NCBI GenBank assembly: GCA_002431805.1
Contig: DJEE01000130.1
Span: forward strand, 1 to 17,556
Direction: 5' to 3'
Source of the DNA: Eggerthellaceae bacterium UBA5906
Lineage (GTDB): Bacteria; Actinomycetota; Coriobacteriia; Coriobacteriales; Eggerthellaceae
Length of the DNA stretch: 17,556 bases
Shown in pieces: positions 1 through 6,909 of this stretch. Within the stretch, counting starts at the first letter, position 1; every line of letters begins with the position of its first letter. The notes beneath the pieces are model-generated. The model was not told the origin of the DNA and made no database searches. It worked only from the letters and a program-made list of their open reading frames with translations. The translations under genes and the position numbers were made by a program.

Positions 1-55
1 ACGCCCGGACACACTTTTTGTCCTATAAGCCGGGCTTTCAGGCAATCTGCACATC

Positions 56-86
56 AAAAAAGCCGCCGGATAACCGACGGCTTTTA
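56..86 (-). terminator. Rho-independent terminator after the tRNA-Pro/tRNA-Gly pair
   Basis: Read on the minus strand, GCCGTCGG and CCGGCGGC form an 8-bp stem (one T-G pair) around a TTAT loop, followed directly by six T. It lies 8 nt past the tRNA-Gly CCA end. The plus-strand side also has TTTT, so it may work in both directions. Confidence 0.85.
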
Positions 87-93
87 CATTCCC

Positions 94-167
94 TGGAGCG
101 GGTGACGGGAATCGAACCCGCGTTAGAAGCTTGGAAGGCTTCAGTTCTACCATTGAACCACACCCGC
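94..167 (-). tRNA. tRNA-Gly(TCC)
   Basis: Minus-strand cloverleaf of 74 nt with encoded CCA. The acceptor stem is GCGGGTG/CACCCGC. The anticodon stem GAAGC/GCTTC encloses the loop CTTCCAA, giving anticodon TCC (reads GGA/GGG). The T arm has the TTCGATT loop. It lies 3 nt downstream of tRNA-Pro and is almost certainly co-transcribed with it. Confidence 0.96.
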
Positions 168-170
168 ACG

Positions 171-247
171 TGGTCGGGACGACAGGATTCGAACCTGCGA
201 CGTCCTGCTCCCAAAGCAGGCGCGCTACCAGACTGCGCCACGTCCCG
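171..247 (-). tRNA. tRNA-Pro(TGG)
   Basis: Minus-strand cloverleaf of 77 nt with encoded CCA. The acceptor stem is CGGGACG/CGTCCCG. The anticodon stem CTGC/GCAG encloses TTTGGGA, giving anticodon TGG, and the T loop is TTCGAAT. It is first of a two-tRNA unit that starts 34 nt after rdgB. ybaK in this window encodes the deacylase that clears mischarged Cys-tRNA(Pro). Confidence 0.96.
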
Positions 248-266
248 ACGTCCAAACAGTTTTGCC

Positions 267-272
267 AGTATA
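267..272 (-). promoter_or_regulatory. Extended -10 promoter for the tRNA pair
   Basis: The minus strand reads TGC-TATACT, an extended -10 (TGnTATAnT). It would place the start of transcription about 13 nt before the mature tRNA-Pro 5' end. No good -35 lies at the usual distance. The tRNAs could also be reached by read-through from rdgB. Confidence 0.45.
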
Positions 273-281
273 GCAGAACTT

Positions 282-884
282 CTACGAGTTTTCGGACAAT
301 TTCTTTCGAAGTTCACGAAGTGCGTTGCCGCGGTGAGACACGGCGTTTTTCTCTTCGGGCAGCGCTTCGCCAAGCGAGCGCTCAAAACCAAATACCTCCG
401 GCAAGAACAGTGGGTCGTAGCCGAAACCATGCTGTCCGTGCGCTTCATGCGCGATGCGGCCCTCTACCGTGCCGCGCGCGTCGGTTTCCCTGCCTTGTTC
501 GTCAAGGTACACCAGATGGCACACAAAACGTCCTGTGCGGCGCTCATCAGGCACGTTGGCAAGCGCGTCGAGCAGCTTGGCGTTGTTAGCGGCATCGTCG
601 CACGGCTCACCCGCGTAGCGCGCCGAATGAACGCCGGGGGCGCCGTCAAGCGCATCCACCTCAAGCCCCGAATCATCCGCAAGCACGGCCTTGCCGCCGC
701 TTGCTTGCTGCGCGGCGTGCGCCTTGATACGCGCGTTATCAAGAAACGTTTCGCCATCCTCAACAGGATCGGACTGCACGCCGGCCTGCTTGAGCGTTTT
801 GAACTCCCAGCCGGGGAAATCGAGCGCCTCGGCTATTTCAAAAGCCTTGTGCGCATTGTTGCTGGCAATAAGAACGGTTTTCAT
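282..884 (-). CDS. rdgB: RdgB/HAM1 family dITP/XTP pyrophosphatase
   Basis: Encodes 200 aa, the usual length for the RdgB/HAM1 family. These cytosolic enzymes hydrolyse non-canonical purine triphosphates (dITP, XTP) to monophosphate and pyrophosphate, keeping inosine and xanthine out of DNA and RNA. Visible motifs are the N-terminal SNN (8-10), ADDSGLEVDAL (69-79) with acidic residues D70/D71, GFGYDPLF (153-160) and the C-terminal SHRGNAL. The start is ATG at 884, because AAAGGA lies 9 nt upstream and MKTVLIASNN is the family's normal N-terminus; an ATG two codons earlier sits too close to that site. It follows murI by 50 nt in the same direction, so they are probably one operon. Many bacteria have rph between murI and rdgB; it is missing here. 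The gene is followed by two tRNA genes. Confidence 0.95.
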   Translation of the reverse strand: MKTVLIASNNAHKAFEIAEALDFPGWEFKTLKQAGVQSDPVEDGETFLDNARIKAHAAQQASGGKAVLADDSGLEVDALDGAPGVHSARYAGEPCDDAANNAKLLDALANVPDERRTGRFVCHLVYLDEQGRETDARGTVEGRIAHEAHGQHGFGYDPLFLPEVFGFERSLGEALPEEKNAVSHRGNALRELRKKLSENS

Positions 885-934
885 GGGCATCCTTTCACGG
901 GCGCGCAGCCGCAAAGCTACGCGCAACACCGCTT

Positions 935-1810
935 TTACGAGGGAAAGTCGATATGCGTAACGGTTTCGATAGGCTTGCAAAACGCGCGGCTACCGAAGCT
1001 TTGGAACTCGGCAACGTCGTTTCCCGTGGTGTAGAAATCGTACGTTGCATGATGACCAACCTGTGCACGTTGATGATGGCGGTCAAGGATTTCAGTAACG
1101 TCGCGTGCGGCCTCTTTTGCCGATGAGATAAGCGTGACGTCATGGCCGATAACCCCGCCGATAAGTGCCTTGAGCAGCGGAAAATGCGTACAACCAAGCA
1201 CAAGCGTGTCGATTTCGCAGCGACGCAGCGGTTCAAGGTACTCCTTGGCAATTTCGGAAAACTCCGGACGAATGTACACTTTCGACGCAAGCGACGTATA
1301 GTTTTCAATGGGGCCTTCCGCCATGCGGATGCCCTGCTCGGCAATTTCCACGAAACGCGGCGTTGCCGTGGAAAACACAGTGATACCTGCGTCGATATGG
1401 CGAATAGCCTTGGTATAGGCGTCGGACTCAACCGTTGCTTTCGTAGCGATAACGCCAACGCGTTTGTTGCGCGTGGCATGCGCCGCTGCGCGCGCACCCG
1501 GCTCGACCACGCCGATGACGGGAATGGGGAACGTCTGCTGCGCATGGGCAAGACCAGCGGCCGTAGCCGTGTTGCAAGCGATGACGATAAGCTTCACGCC
1601 ACGCTCAACCAACCAGGTGCCGATTTGCTGCACGAACCCGTCAACCTCTTCAAGGCTGCGCGGGCCATACGGGCAGCGGGCGGAATCGCCCACATACATG
1701 ATGGACTCGTCGGGCAGCGCCTTAGCAATCTCGCGCGCAACGGTAAGGCCGCCAAAACCCGAATCAAACACGCCAATAGGCGCGTTATCGAATGTTTGCA
1801 TGGTATTCAT
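935..1810 (-). CDS. murI: Glutamate racemase, copy 1
   Basis: Encodes 291 aa. Glutamate racemase converts L- to D-glutamate for peptidoglycan in the cytosol using two cysteines. Both are present: C79 in IACNT and C207 in LGCTH, with H209 beside it, plus the N-terminal FDSGFGGLT loop (15-23). From residue 10 it aligns without visible gaps over most of its length to the second MurI at 16204-17109, about three-quarters identical by hand. The start is uncertain. ATG at 1810 lies 7 nt after a TATACT -10 and would suit a leaderless mRNA; ATG at 1801 (288 aa) has GAAAGG about 10 nt upstream and would suit a leadered one. It leads the pair murI-rdgB. Catalytic residues are intact, so it is not a pseudogene. 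Confidence 0.95.
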   Translation of the reverse strand: MNTMQTFDNAPIGVFDSGFGGLTVAREIAKALPDESIMYVGDSARCPYGPRSLEEVDGFVQQIGTWLVERGVKLIVIACNTATAAGLAHAQQTFPIPVIGVVEPGARAAAHATRNKRVGVIATKATVESDAYTKAIRHIDAGITVFSTATPRFVEIAEQGIRMAEGPIENYTSLASKVYIRPEFSEIAKEYLEPLRRCEIDTLVLGCTHFPLLKALIGGVIGHDVTLISSAKEAARDVTEILDRHHQRAQVGHHATYDFYTTGNDVAEFQSFGSRAFCKPIETVTHIDFPS

Positions 1811-1817
1811 GCCTTTC

Positions 1818-1823
1818 AGTATA
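1818..1823 (-). promoter_or_regulatory. -10 element (TATACT) of murI copy 1
   Basis: TATACT on the minus strand ends 7 nt before the ATG at 1810, so transcription would begin at or next to the start codon. No convincing -35 is seen. Confidence 0.35.
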
Positions 1824-1919
1824 ACGCAGCTTGCGTGAGCTTATTTCGATCGCACCCGCCCTGCCATAGTATCTGCTAACCTTGGCAGCAACAAACAGCC
1901 ATCGACAAAGGAGCAAAAC

Positions 1920-2405
1920 ATGTCGAAGGAAAAAGACCACAAGACCAACGCCATACGCGAAATGGAGGCAGCTGGCGCGCACTTCGAGGCGCACTTTTTC
2001 GATTGCCCTGAAGCGCTTTCCGGCGTGGAGGTGGCAGCGCTGCTTAAGCAAGACCCCGATTGCGTGTTCAAAACGCTGGTAACGCAGGCAAAATCCGGGC
2101 AGCACTACGTGTTCATGGTACCGGTGGCCTGCGAACTTGATTTGAAGAAAGCGGCAAAAGCAGCGGGCGAGAAAGCCATTTCCATGATTAAATCGCGCGA
2201 ACTGCTCCCGCTTACCGGCTACATCCACGGCGGATGCAGCCCCGTGGGCATGAAAAAGCTGTTCCCCACGTTCATTGACGAAACGGCCGAGCTGTACGAC
2301 CGCATCATGTTCTCGGGCGGGCGCATTGGATGCCAGATAGAAACATCGCTTGCCGAACTGCAGCGCGTAGTGCCGGTGACCTGCGCAGATATCACCGTGA
2401 TATAG
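1920..2405 (+). CDS. ybaK: YbaK/EbsC family Cys-tRNA(Pro) deacylase
   Basis: Encodes 161 aa, the full length of YbaK. The family hydrolyses Cys-tRNA(Pro), made when prolyl-tRNA synthetase mischarges tRNA-Pro with cysteine. The conserved lysine sits in VFKTLV (K51), and the substrate-pocket motif GGCSPVG lies at 104-110. The ATG has AAAGGAG 7 nt upstream. It is the only plus-strand gene in the first 6.8 kb, divergent from murI and convergent with the L,D-transpeptidase, with its own terminator. In the second murI locus ssrA is followed directly by murI, so ybaK and ldt sit between them only in this copy. Confidence 0.94.
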   Translation: MSKEKDHKTNAIREMEAAGAHFEAHFFDCPEALSGVEVAALLKQDPDCVFKTLVTQAKSGQHYVFMVPVACELDLKKAAKAAGEKAISMIKSRELLPLTGYIHGGCSPVGMKKLFPTFIDETAELYDRIMFSGGRIGCQIETSLAELQRVVPVTCADITVI

Positions 2406-2406
2406 G

Positions 2407-2447
2407 AAACGCCCCCGCACGCTTTGTTGCAACGTACGGGGGCGTTT
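2407..2447. terminator. Bidirectional terminator between ybaK and the L,D-transpeptidase gene
   Basis: AAACGCCCCCG (2407-2417) pairs perfectly with CGGGGGCGTTT (2437-2447) around a 19-nt loop. The plus side continues TTTTGCGTTTT, a good T tract for ybaK. The minus side ends TTTCC, weaker for the opposing gene. Confidence 0.85.
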
Positions 2448-2468
2448 TGCGTTTTGGGGCCAGGTGGC

Positions 2469-4055
2469 CTACCAGTGGCTGACCACGCAATCGCCGGAAT
2501 GCACAAGCGCGTACAGCTCTTTAGCCTTTTCGGGCGGCAGGTTCACGCAGCCGTGGCTGCCATAGCCGTCTTTGTACATGGTGCCGCCGAAATCAGGCTG
2601 CCAATCGGCATCGTGCAAGCCGATGGCATTGCCATCAAACGGCATCCAGTATTGCACGGTAGACTCGTAAATCTTCTCGCCGTTCTCGTAACCGGTAAGC
2701 TTGCCGGGGCTTTGCATGGCGTTCATCCAGTACACGCCCACCGAAGTGTCATGCGTGCCATCGGGAATGCCGGAAATGCAATCGGACTCCCACACCAGTG
2801 AGCCGGAATCATCATAGAAGCGCACATGCTGCTCTGCAAGGTCGATATCGATGTAGCGGTTGCCCCAATCGCGACCGCCCACACCGTTGTAGGCATCGCC
2901 GTGGCTAGCGTACGGGATGGCAACCGTTTCCACCAAGCCATCCTTTACGCCGCTGGAAACCAGGTCAAGCAAGGCATCGTGATCGATAGACCAACCGTAC
3001 ACGCCGCCCGAGACCGTGATCACCTTGCCATCTGCACGCGTATAGGTGCGCGTAGAACCAACGGTGTTGCAATCGGAAGCAAGCTTGTCAACCCATGCGC
3101 CCATGGCGTCGTTGTCAAGTTCAACTTCCACATCGTCGCCAAGCGTGATCCATTCGGAAATAAGGTCGGCGTTTACCTCGGCAGCTTTTGCATCGCCTAA
3201 GGTGAGCACGATGTCGGCCGTAATCATGGTGTTGGCCTTATCGGCCGCAGTTTGCAGGCGATCGTCGGTTGATAGCACGGTAGGTTGCAGCAAATCGCTA
3301 GAGGTGAGCGTGACCGTGGGGTTCAAATCTGCCAGCGCCTTGTCGGCTGCAGCGATGACCTTAGCGGGGTCGATAGCGGTGCCCACCGATTCTTTCGATA
3401 CGGCGAACTTGCCCGTTTTGGCGTCATAGGCCACGTTAGCGTTTACCGGTTGCGTAGCCGTTGCGTTGAACGCCGAAACCGCCTGCGTTATCACTTGCTC
3501 CAAGCCCGAGTTGCTATAACTGCTGACCATAGCGTCGGTTGCATCATGGGTACGCGTGAGCTCAAGCGGCCATGCCCAGTGATTCGTTTGCGAAAGGGCG
3601 CTTGCCACCACGTCTTCCGCATCAAAGGCAATACCTGCGTCCTTTGCCGAAACGGTGAGGTTGAATCCATCGCCCGTTACTGTGAGCTTGTAAGCGTTCA
3701 CTTCCTGCGTAAGCGCATGCTGCGCGTCAGCCGATGACATCATCGATGCATCAAGGTTGCCGATGGTGGAGTTCGGCATGAAATGATTGCTGAAATACAG
3801 CGCCACGCCGCAATACGCAACGGCAAGCACCGCCACCACGCACCCAAGCGTGATGCCGAGCACCTTGCCAACCTTCCTTTTCGGTTTTCCCATGTTCGAC
3901 ATGCCCGGGTTGGGGAACTGCCGCCCTGCGCCATATGCGTACGGCTGCTCGGGAACGAAACCGCCTGAAGGCGTTGCGCTTGCATCAATTGAGGGAAGGT
4001 CGGTAAGCGCCGCATGGCGGCCACGGGAGCCCTTGTTGCTTTGATTCGTGTTCAT
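2469..4055 (-). CDS. Membrane-anchored L,D-transpeptidase (YkuD domain)
   Basis: Encodes 528 aa. L,D-transpeptidases make 3->3 peptidoglycan cross-links or attach molecules to the wall from outside the membrane. Order: a polar, disordered N-terminus (1-60), one membrane helix (about 64-88), a long stalk region resembling the peptidoglycan-binding domains often found before YkuD, and a C-terminal YkuD domain. The active site is SHGCVN with nucleophile C503 and H501, preceded by GLHD (H481). The start chosen is ATG at 4055, with GGGA 6 nt upstream; a GTG four codons earlier has no better ribosome site. The active site lies outside the cell if the helix is a type II signal anchor. A palindrome over the -10 suggests regulation. 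Confidence 0.93.
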   Translation of the reverse strand: MNTNQSNKGSRGRHAALTDLPSIDASATPSGGFVPEQPYAYGAGRQFPNPGMSNMGKPKRKVGKVLGITLGCVVAVLAVAYCGVALYFSNHFMPNSTIGNLDASMMSSADAQHALTQEVNAYKLTVTGDGFNLTVSAKDAGIAFDAEDVVASALSQTNHWAWPLELTRTHDATDAMVSSYSNSGLEQVITQAVSAFNATATQPVNANVAYDAKTGKFAVSKESVGTAIDPAKVIAAADKALADLNPTVTLTSSDLLQPTVLSTDDRLQTAADKANTMITADIVLTLGDAKAAEVNADLISEWITLGDDVEVELDNDAMGAWVDKLASDCNTVGSTRTYTRADGKVITVSGGVYGWSIDHDALLDLVSSGVKDGLVETVAIPYASHGDAYNGVGGRDWGNRYIDIDLAEQHVRFYDDSGSLVWESDCISGIPDGTHDTSVGVYWMNAMQSPGKLTGYENGEKIYESTVQYWMPFDGNAIGLHDADWQPDFGGTMYKDGYGSHGCVNLPPEKAKELYALVHSGDCVVSHW

Positions 4056-4084
4056 ATCAAGTCCCACTTAGTTGGTTGTACTGC

Positions 4085-4097
4085 GTTACATTGTAAC
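4085..4097 (-). promoter_or_regulatory. Palindromic operator overlapping the -10 of the L,D-transpeptidase gene
   Basis: GTTACA-T-TGTAAC is a perfect inverted repeat with a one-base centre. On the minus strand it contains TACAAT (4090-4095), a near-consensus -10 about 35 nt before the start codon. A -35 is unclear. A repressor bound here would cover the promoter. I cannot name the regulator. Confidence 0.5.
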
Positions 4098-4193
4098 AAT
4101 CCTGCGCAGAAACAATCAGTCTTGACAGCAGTTCGCAAACAGAAACGCCAAGCCCGGCACAAAATCGCCACGCAATGTGAGCGCATGTATAGT

Positions 4194-4233
4194 AAAAAAG
4201 AACACCTGAACTGGAAAATCAGCTCAGGTGTTC
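4194..4233 (-). terminator. Rho-independent terminator of ssrA copy 1
   Basis: On the minus strand a 14-bp stem (arms 4220-4233 and 4200-4213, one G-T pair) closes a 6-nt loop and is followed by six T. It begins 14 nt after the tmRNA CCA end. Confidence 0.92.
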
Positions 4234-4247
4234 GTCTCATGAACAGA

Positions 4248-4616
4248 TGGTGGAGGCGCGGAGAATCGAACTCCGGTCCATACTACATAATCCCTCAGGC
4301 TCTACAAGCTTATTCCGTTGTCAGGTTTTGGAACCCTGCGGTCAACGGACAAACGTTGAGGTTCCTAGCCGGTTCAATCTTTATCGAAGCCATACCGGCC
4401 ACGTGCTTCGATGCAGTCCCCTGAAATGACGTCGCGCCCGAGCCGGGGACAACCCGGGGTTGACGTGCCAGGCGCTATTAAGCAGCCATGGCGAGCGCCG
4501 GAGCGCTCTGAGAGTTGTTCTTGCCAATTAACTTGACGGTACCCCTGTTTAACGTGGCGAGGAGACCACGACCTGCTCCTCAGTTCAAACGTACCATGTC
4601 GAAACCAGTCGCCCCC
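4248..4616 (-). ncRNA. ssrA: tmRNA, copy 1
   Basis: Transfer-messenger RNA of 369 nt with encoded CCA. With SmpB it rescues stalled ribosomes and tags the nascent protein for proteolysis. The 5' GGGGGCG pairs with 3' CGCCTCC to form the acceptor stem, and the tRNA-like T arm (GTTCGATTC) is at the 3' end. The tag frame runs from GGC at 4525 to TAA at 4480-4478 with an in-frame TAG after it: GKNNSQSAPALAMAA. The resume codon is inferred from the alignment of the two copies. The first 65 nt are identical to the second ssrA. A 7-bp helix, TCCGTTG/CAACGGA (4343-4349 with 4314-4320, minus sense), is preserved by compensation in the other copy, so this copy looks functional. Confidence 0.96.
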
Positions 4617-4621
4617 GTTAT

Positions 4622-4637
4622 TCGGCTTTGCAGCCGA
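4622..4637 (-). other. Leader hairpin just upstream of ssrA copy 1
   Basis: On the minus strand TCGGCT-GCAA-AGCCGA forms a 6-bp stem with a GNRA-type loop, ending 5 nt before the mature tmRNA 5' end. The other ssrA also has a hairpin at this place, followed by a similar short A/T-rich spacer. It may guide 5' processing. Confidence 0.5.
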
Positions 4638-4703
4638 GGCGGGACGCTGCGGTCCACCTTTTCAAAGTGCGCGGCGGTCTACGCCGCCGAGTGCTATAGC
4701 ATG

Positions 4704-5198
4704 TTACTTCAAGATGGAGCTGAAGTCCAATGCGCTTTTGATGTCGTCGAACGCGCCTTTAAACTCCGCCGCCATTTTCACACCGTCTTTGAAGATGGCA
4801 TTCATGTCGTCGGTTGCCTGCTGCATGCCCTCGCGCGTGATGCCTAAGCTGCCGTCGTTTTTCACCTCGTACGGGTCGTGCTCGGGCTCTTCGTCCTCGT
4901 CATCTTCCACGTACAGGTATTCTGCCTCTTCGCCGTCTTCCATGATGACGAAACCGATGCGGTTACCCTCGTCGTCTTCCAGGTAGCGCACGATGTCGTC
5001 TTCATCGATTTCCAGCTCAACCACTTCAAGGTCTTCGTCGGCGGCCTCGTCAGCTTCGTCTTCTTCAGCTGCTTGCGACTCGGCAACGTCAGCGTTTTCG
5101 GAGGCTTGCTCCAGTTCGTCTTGCGCTGCCTCGTTGTTTGCACACTGCTCTTCAGAAGCGTCCTGAAGCGCCTCGTCGCGTTGCTCTTGCTCGGTCAT
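4704..5198 (-). CDS. Acidic protein of unknown function between smpB and ssrA, copy 1
   Basis: Encodes 164 aa; not a family I recognise. About the first 110 residues are dominated by Glu/Asp, including long acidic runs, so that part is probably disordered. The last 20 residues (EFKGAFDDIKSALDFSSILK) align without gaps to the last 20 of the protein at 14861-15541, 8 identical including DDI and the final LK. The ATG has AAAGGAG 6 nt upstream and overlaps the smpB stop as ATGA, so translation is probably coupled to smpB. No signal peptide or membrane helix; one cysteine only. Its place between smpB and ssrA suggests a role with trans-translation, for example binding the basic SmpB, but this is inference. 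Confidence 0.85.
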   Translation of the reverse strand: MTEQEQRDEALQDASEEQCANNEAAQDELEQASENADVAESQAAEEDEADEAADEDLEVVELEIDEDDIVRYLEDDEGNRIGFVIMEDGEEAEYLYVEDDEDEEPEHDPYEVKNDGSLGITREGMQQATDDMNAIFKDGVKMAAEFKGAFDDIKSALDFSSILK

Positions 5199-5662
5199 CG
5201 ACGGCTCCTTTCCTTCAGCGCGCGTTCGATTTCGCGCTTCGAATCGCGCTCGGCCATAGCGGCGCGCTTGTCGTAGTTTTTCTTGCCGCGGCATACCGCA
5301 AGCTCCACCTTCACCAGCGAGCTTTTGTTGAAGTACATCTTCAACGGCACAAGCGCCATGCCCTTCTCCTTCGTTTGCTGCTCGAGCTTGCGAATCTCGT
5401 TTTTATGCAGCAGCAGCTTGCGCTTGCGGTCGGGGTCGGGGTTTGCGATATTGCCGAACGCATAGGGCGGAATGTGCACACCGTGCAACCACACTTCCCC
5501 ATGGCGAATAAGCGCGAAGCAGTCGGTAAGCTGGCAATGGTTGTCGCGCAGCGAGCGCACTTCAGTACCCGTAAGCGCGATGCCCGCCTCGTAGGTTTCC
5601 AGCACCTCGTAATCGTGCAGCGCCTTTCGGTTGCGGGCTATGTCTTGAGCTTGTTTTTTCAC
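5195..5662 (-). CDS. smpB: SsrA-binding protein SmpB, copy 1
   Basis: Encodes 155 aa, full length. SmpB binds tmRNA and positions it in the empty A site of stalled ribosomes. Visible landmarks are the N-terminal ARNRKALHDYE, the GTEVRSLRDN strand, NPDPDRKRKLLLHKNEI, the RGKKNYDKR motif and a basic C-terminal tail (AMAERDSKREIERALKERSR) that enters the mRNA channel. The start is GTG at 5662, with AGGAGG 4 nt upstream; that site overlaps the stop of the M42 peptidase gene (8-nt gap), and the stop overlaps the next start by 4 nt, so three genes form one tight operon leading to ssrA. It is about 70% identical to the second SmpB. Confidence 0.97.
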   Translation of the reverse strand: MKKQAQDIARNRKALHDYEVLETYEAGIALTGTEVRSLRDNHCQLTDCFALIRHGEVWLHGVHIPPYAFGNIANPDPDRKRKLLLHKNEIRKLEQQTKEKGMALVPLKMYFNKSSLVKVELAVCRGKKNYDKRAAMAERDSKREIERALKERSRR

Positions 5663-5670
5663 GCAACCTC

Positions 5671-6771
5671 CTACTGCTGCTGCGCCTGCGGTGCGTGCAC
5701 AATCGTTGGGATAAACGAAGCATCGGCGCTAAGGTCTTTAGCGAACTGCACGAACAAATCCACCGTTGCGTCTAAGTCATCAAGGCAGATGACCTCGGTG
5801 GGCGTGTGCATGTAACGCAGCGGCACGGACACCAAGCCCGTAGGGATGCCGGCGCGGCTTACCTGAATGGGCCATGCATCGGTGCCGGAATGGCCGGGAA
5901 GCGCCTCTACCTGATACGGCACGCCTGCCTTTTCGGCAGCTGCCACCAAGCGCTCGAACACCAGCGGGTTGACGTTCGGGCCGCGGCCGATAACCGGGCC
6001 GCCGCCGCATGTGATATCGCCGAACTTCTCATGGCTGATGCCAGGGTAATCGGTGGCATGCGTGACGTCGAGGGCAACGGCAACATCGGGGTTCACGCCA
6101 AACGCCGAGGTAGTAGCCCCGCGCGTGCCGATTTCCTCCTGCACCGTGCACGCAGCCGTGAACGTGCCGGCCATGCCGCCTGCAGCCGCCAGCTCCTCAA
6201 GCACGCGCGTGATAACCCACACGCCGCATTTATCGTCGAACGCACGGGAGATGCCCATGTGCTTGCCGAAGCGCTCGAAGCCCACGCCGAACGTGATGAC
6301 GTCGCCTACCTTGACAAGCCGCTTGACCTTTTTAGCTGGAAGGCCCAAATCGATGACAAGGTCGGAGATAGGCGTAACCTTATCGCGTTCGCCAGCGGAA
6401 ATAAGGTGAATGGGCTTTCGTCCCACCACGCCGCGCAGAGGTGCCTGCGCGCCTGATGCGTGCACGTCAACGCGCAAGCCCGGCAAAATGGCCGCATCAA
6501 CGCCGCCGACGGCAGCCACGGATAAAAAGCCATCGTCGGAGATGTGCACCACCATCAGGCCTATCTCATCCATATGAGCGGCAAGCATAAGCGAAGGGCC
6601 TGAGCCCGTGCCGTCAAGCTGCGCATGCACCGAGCCCATCACGTCGGTTTCCACGCGACTTGCCACCGGCTCCATACGCTGGCGCACCACGTCCGCGATG
6701 CGCTGCTCGGTGCCGGTTGCCGAAGGCGTTTCAAGCAGGCGCTTGAGATATTTACGGTCTTGCTTGTTCAT
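5671..6771 (-). CDS. M42 family metallo-aminopeptidase
   Basis: Encodes 366 aa. M42 enzymes (FrvX/PepA/TET type) are cytosolic di-metal aminopeptidases that form large tetrahedral complexes and trim peptides released by proteases. The metal ligands and catalytic residues expected for the family are present: H66 and D68 (AHMDE), D179/D180 (FDDK), E212/E213 (QEE), D235 (LDVTHA) and H322 (MHTPTE). The ATG has AAGGTG about 8 nt upstream. It is first in the operon with smpB; the pairing is plausible because tagged proteins are degraded to peptides that need trimming. No peptidase gene precedes the second smpB, where the SNF2 gene sits instead. Substrate specificity cannot be read from the sequence. 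Confidence 0.94.
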   Translation of the reverse strand: MNKQDRKYLKRLLETPSATGTEQRIADVVRQRMEPVASRVETDVMGSVHAQLDGTGSGPSLMLAAHMDEIGLMVVHISDDGFLSVAAVGGVDAAILPGLRVDVHASGAQAPLRGVVGRKPIHLISAGERDKVTPISDLVIDLGLPAKKVKRLVKVGDVITFGVGFERFGKHMGISRAFDDKCGVWVITRVLEELAAAGGMAGTFTAACTVQEEIGTRGATTSAFGVNPDVAVALDVTHATDYPGISHEKFGDITCGGGPVIGRGPNVNPLVFERLVAAAEKAGVPYQVEALPGHSGTDAWPIQVSRAGIPTGLVSVPLRYMHTPTEVICLDDLDATVDLFVQFAKDLSADASFIPTIVHAPQAQQQ

Positions 6772-6885
6772 AGTGTTCCCACCTTACCAAAAACAGCGGT
6801 TGCGCCGTGCACCTACCACTATTTCTTGTGTTTGAAAAAGCGTTTGCCCGCATATGCTCGTGCAAGCAAAGCGCGGCAACGCCAA

Positions 6886-6909
6886 TGCGCGCGTGAAATT
6901 ACGCGCGCA
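6886..6909 (-). repeat. Perfect inverted repeat over the yhcH-like stop codon
   Basis: TGCGCGCGT (6886-6894) and ACGCGCGCA (6901-6909) pair perfectly over 9 bp around a 6-nt loop, and the TAA stop (6901-6899) lies in the structure. There is no T tract. It may act as a weak terminator or protect the mRNA 3' end. Confidence 0.55.

Noticed and set aside
3..35. Possible terminator GCCCGG...CCGGGC at the window edge
   Set aside because: A short 6-bp stem with a 21-nt loop, and an internal alternative pairing GGACA/TGTCC competes. No gene can be assigned to it within the window.
18..1034. Long plus-strand open frame over the tRNAs and rdgB
   Set aside because: It runs antisense through two tRNA genes and rdgB, and its translation resembles no family. 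It is a GC-rich shadow frame.
1142..1879. Plus-strand open frame opposite murI copy 1, and its counterpart at 15994-16899 opposite murI copy 2
   Set aside because: Both are antisense to a clearly conserved racemase and show no domain. Their similarity to each other follows from the conserved opposite strand.
4248..4616. One of the two tmRNAs as a pseudogene
   Set aside because: Length, acceptor stem, tag frame with double stop, terminator and compensatory helix changes are intact in both.
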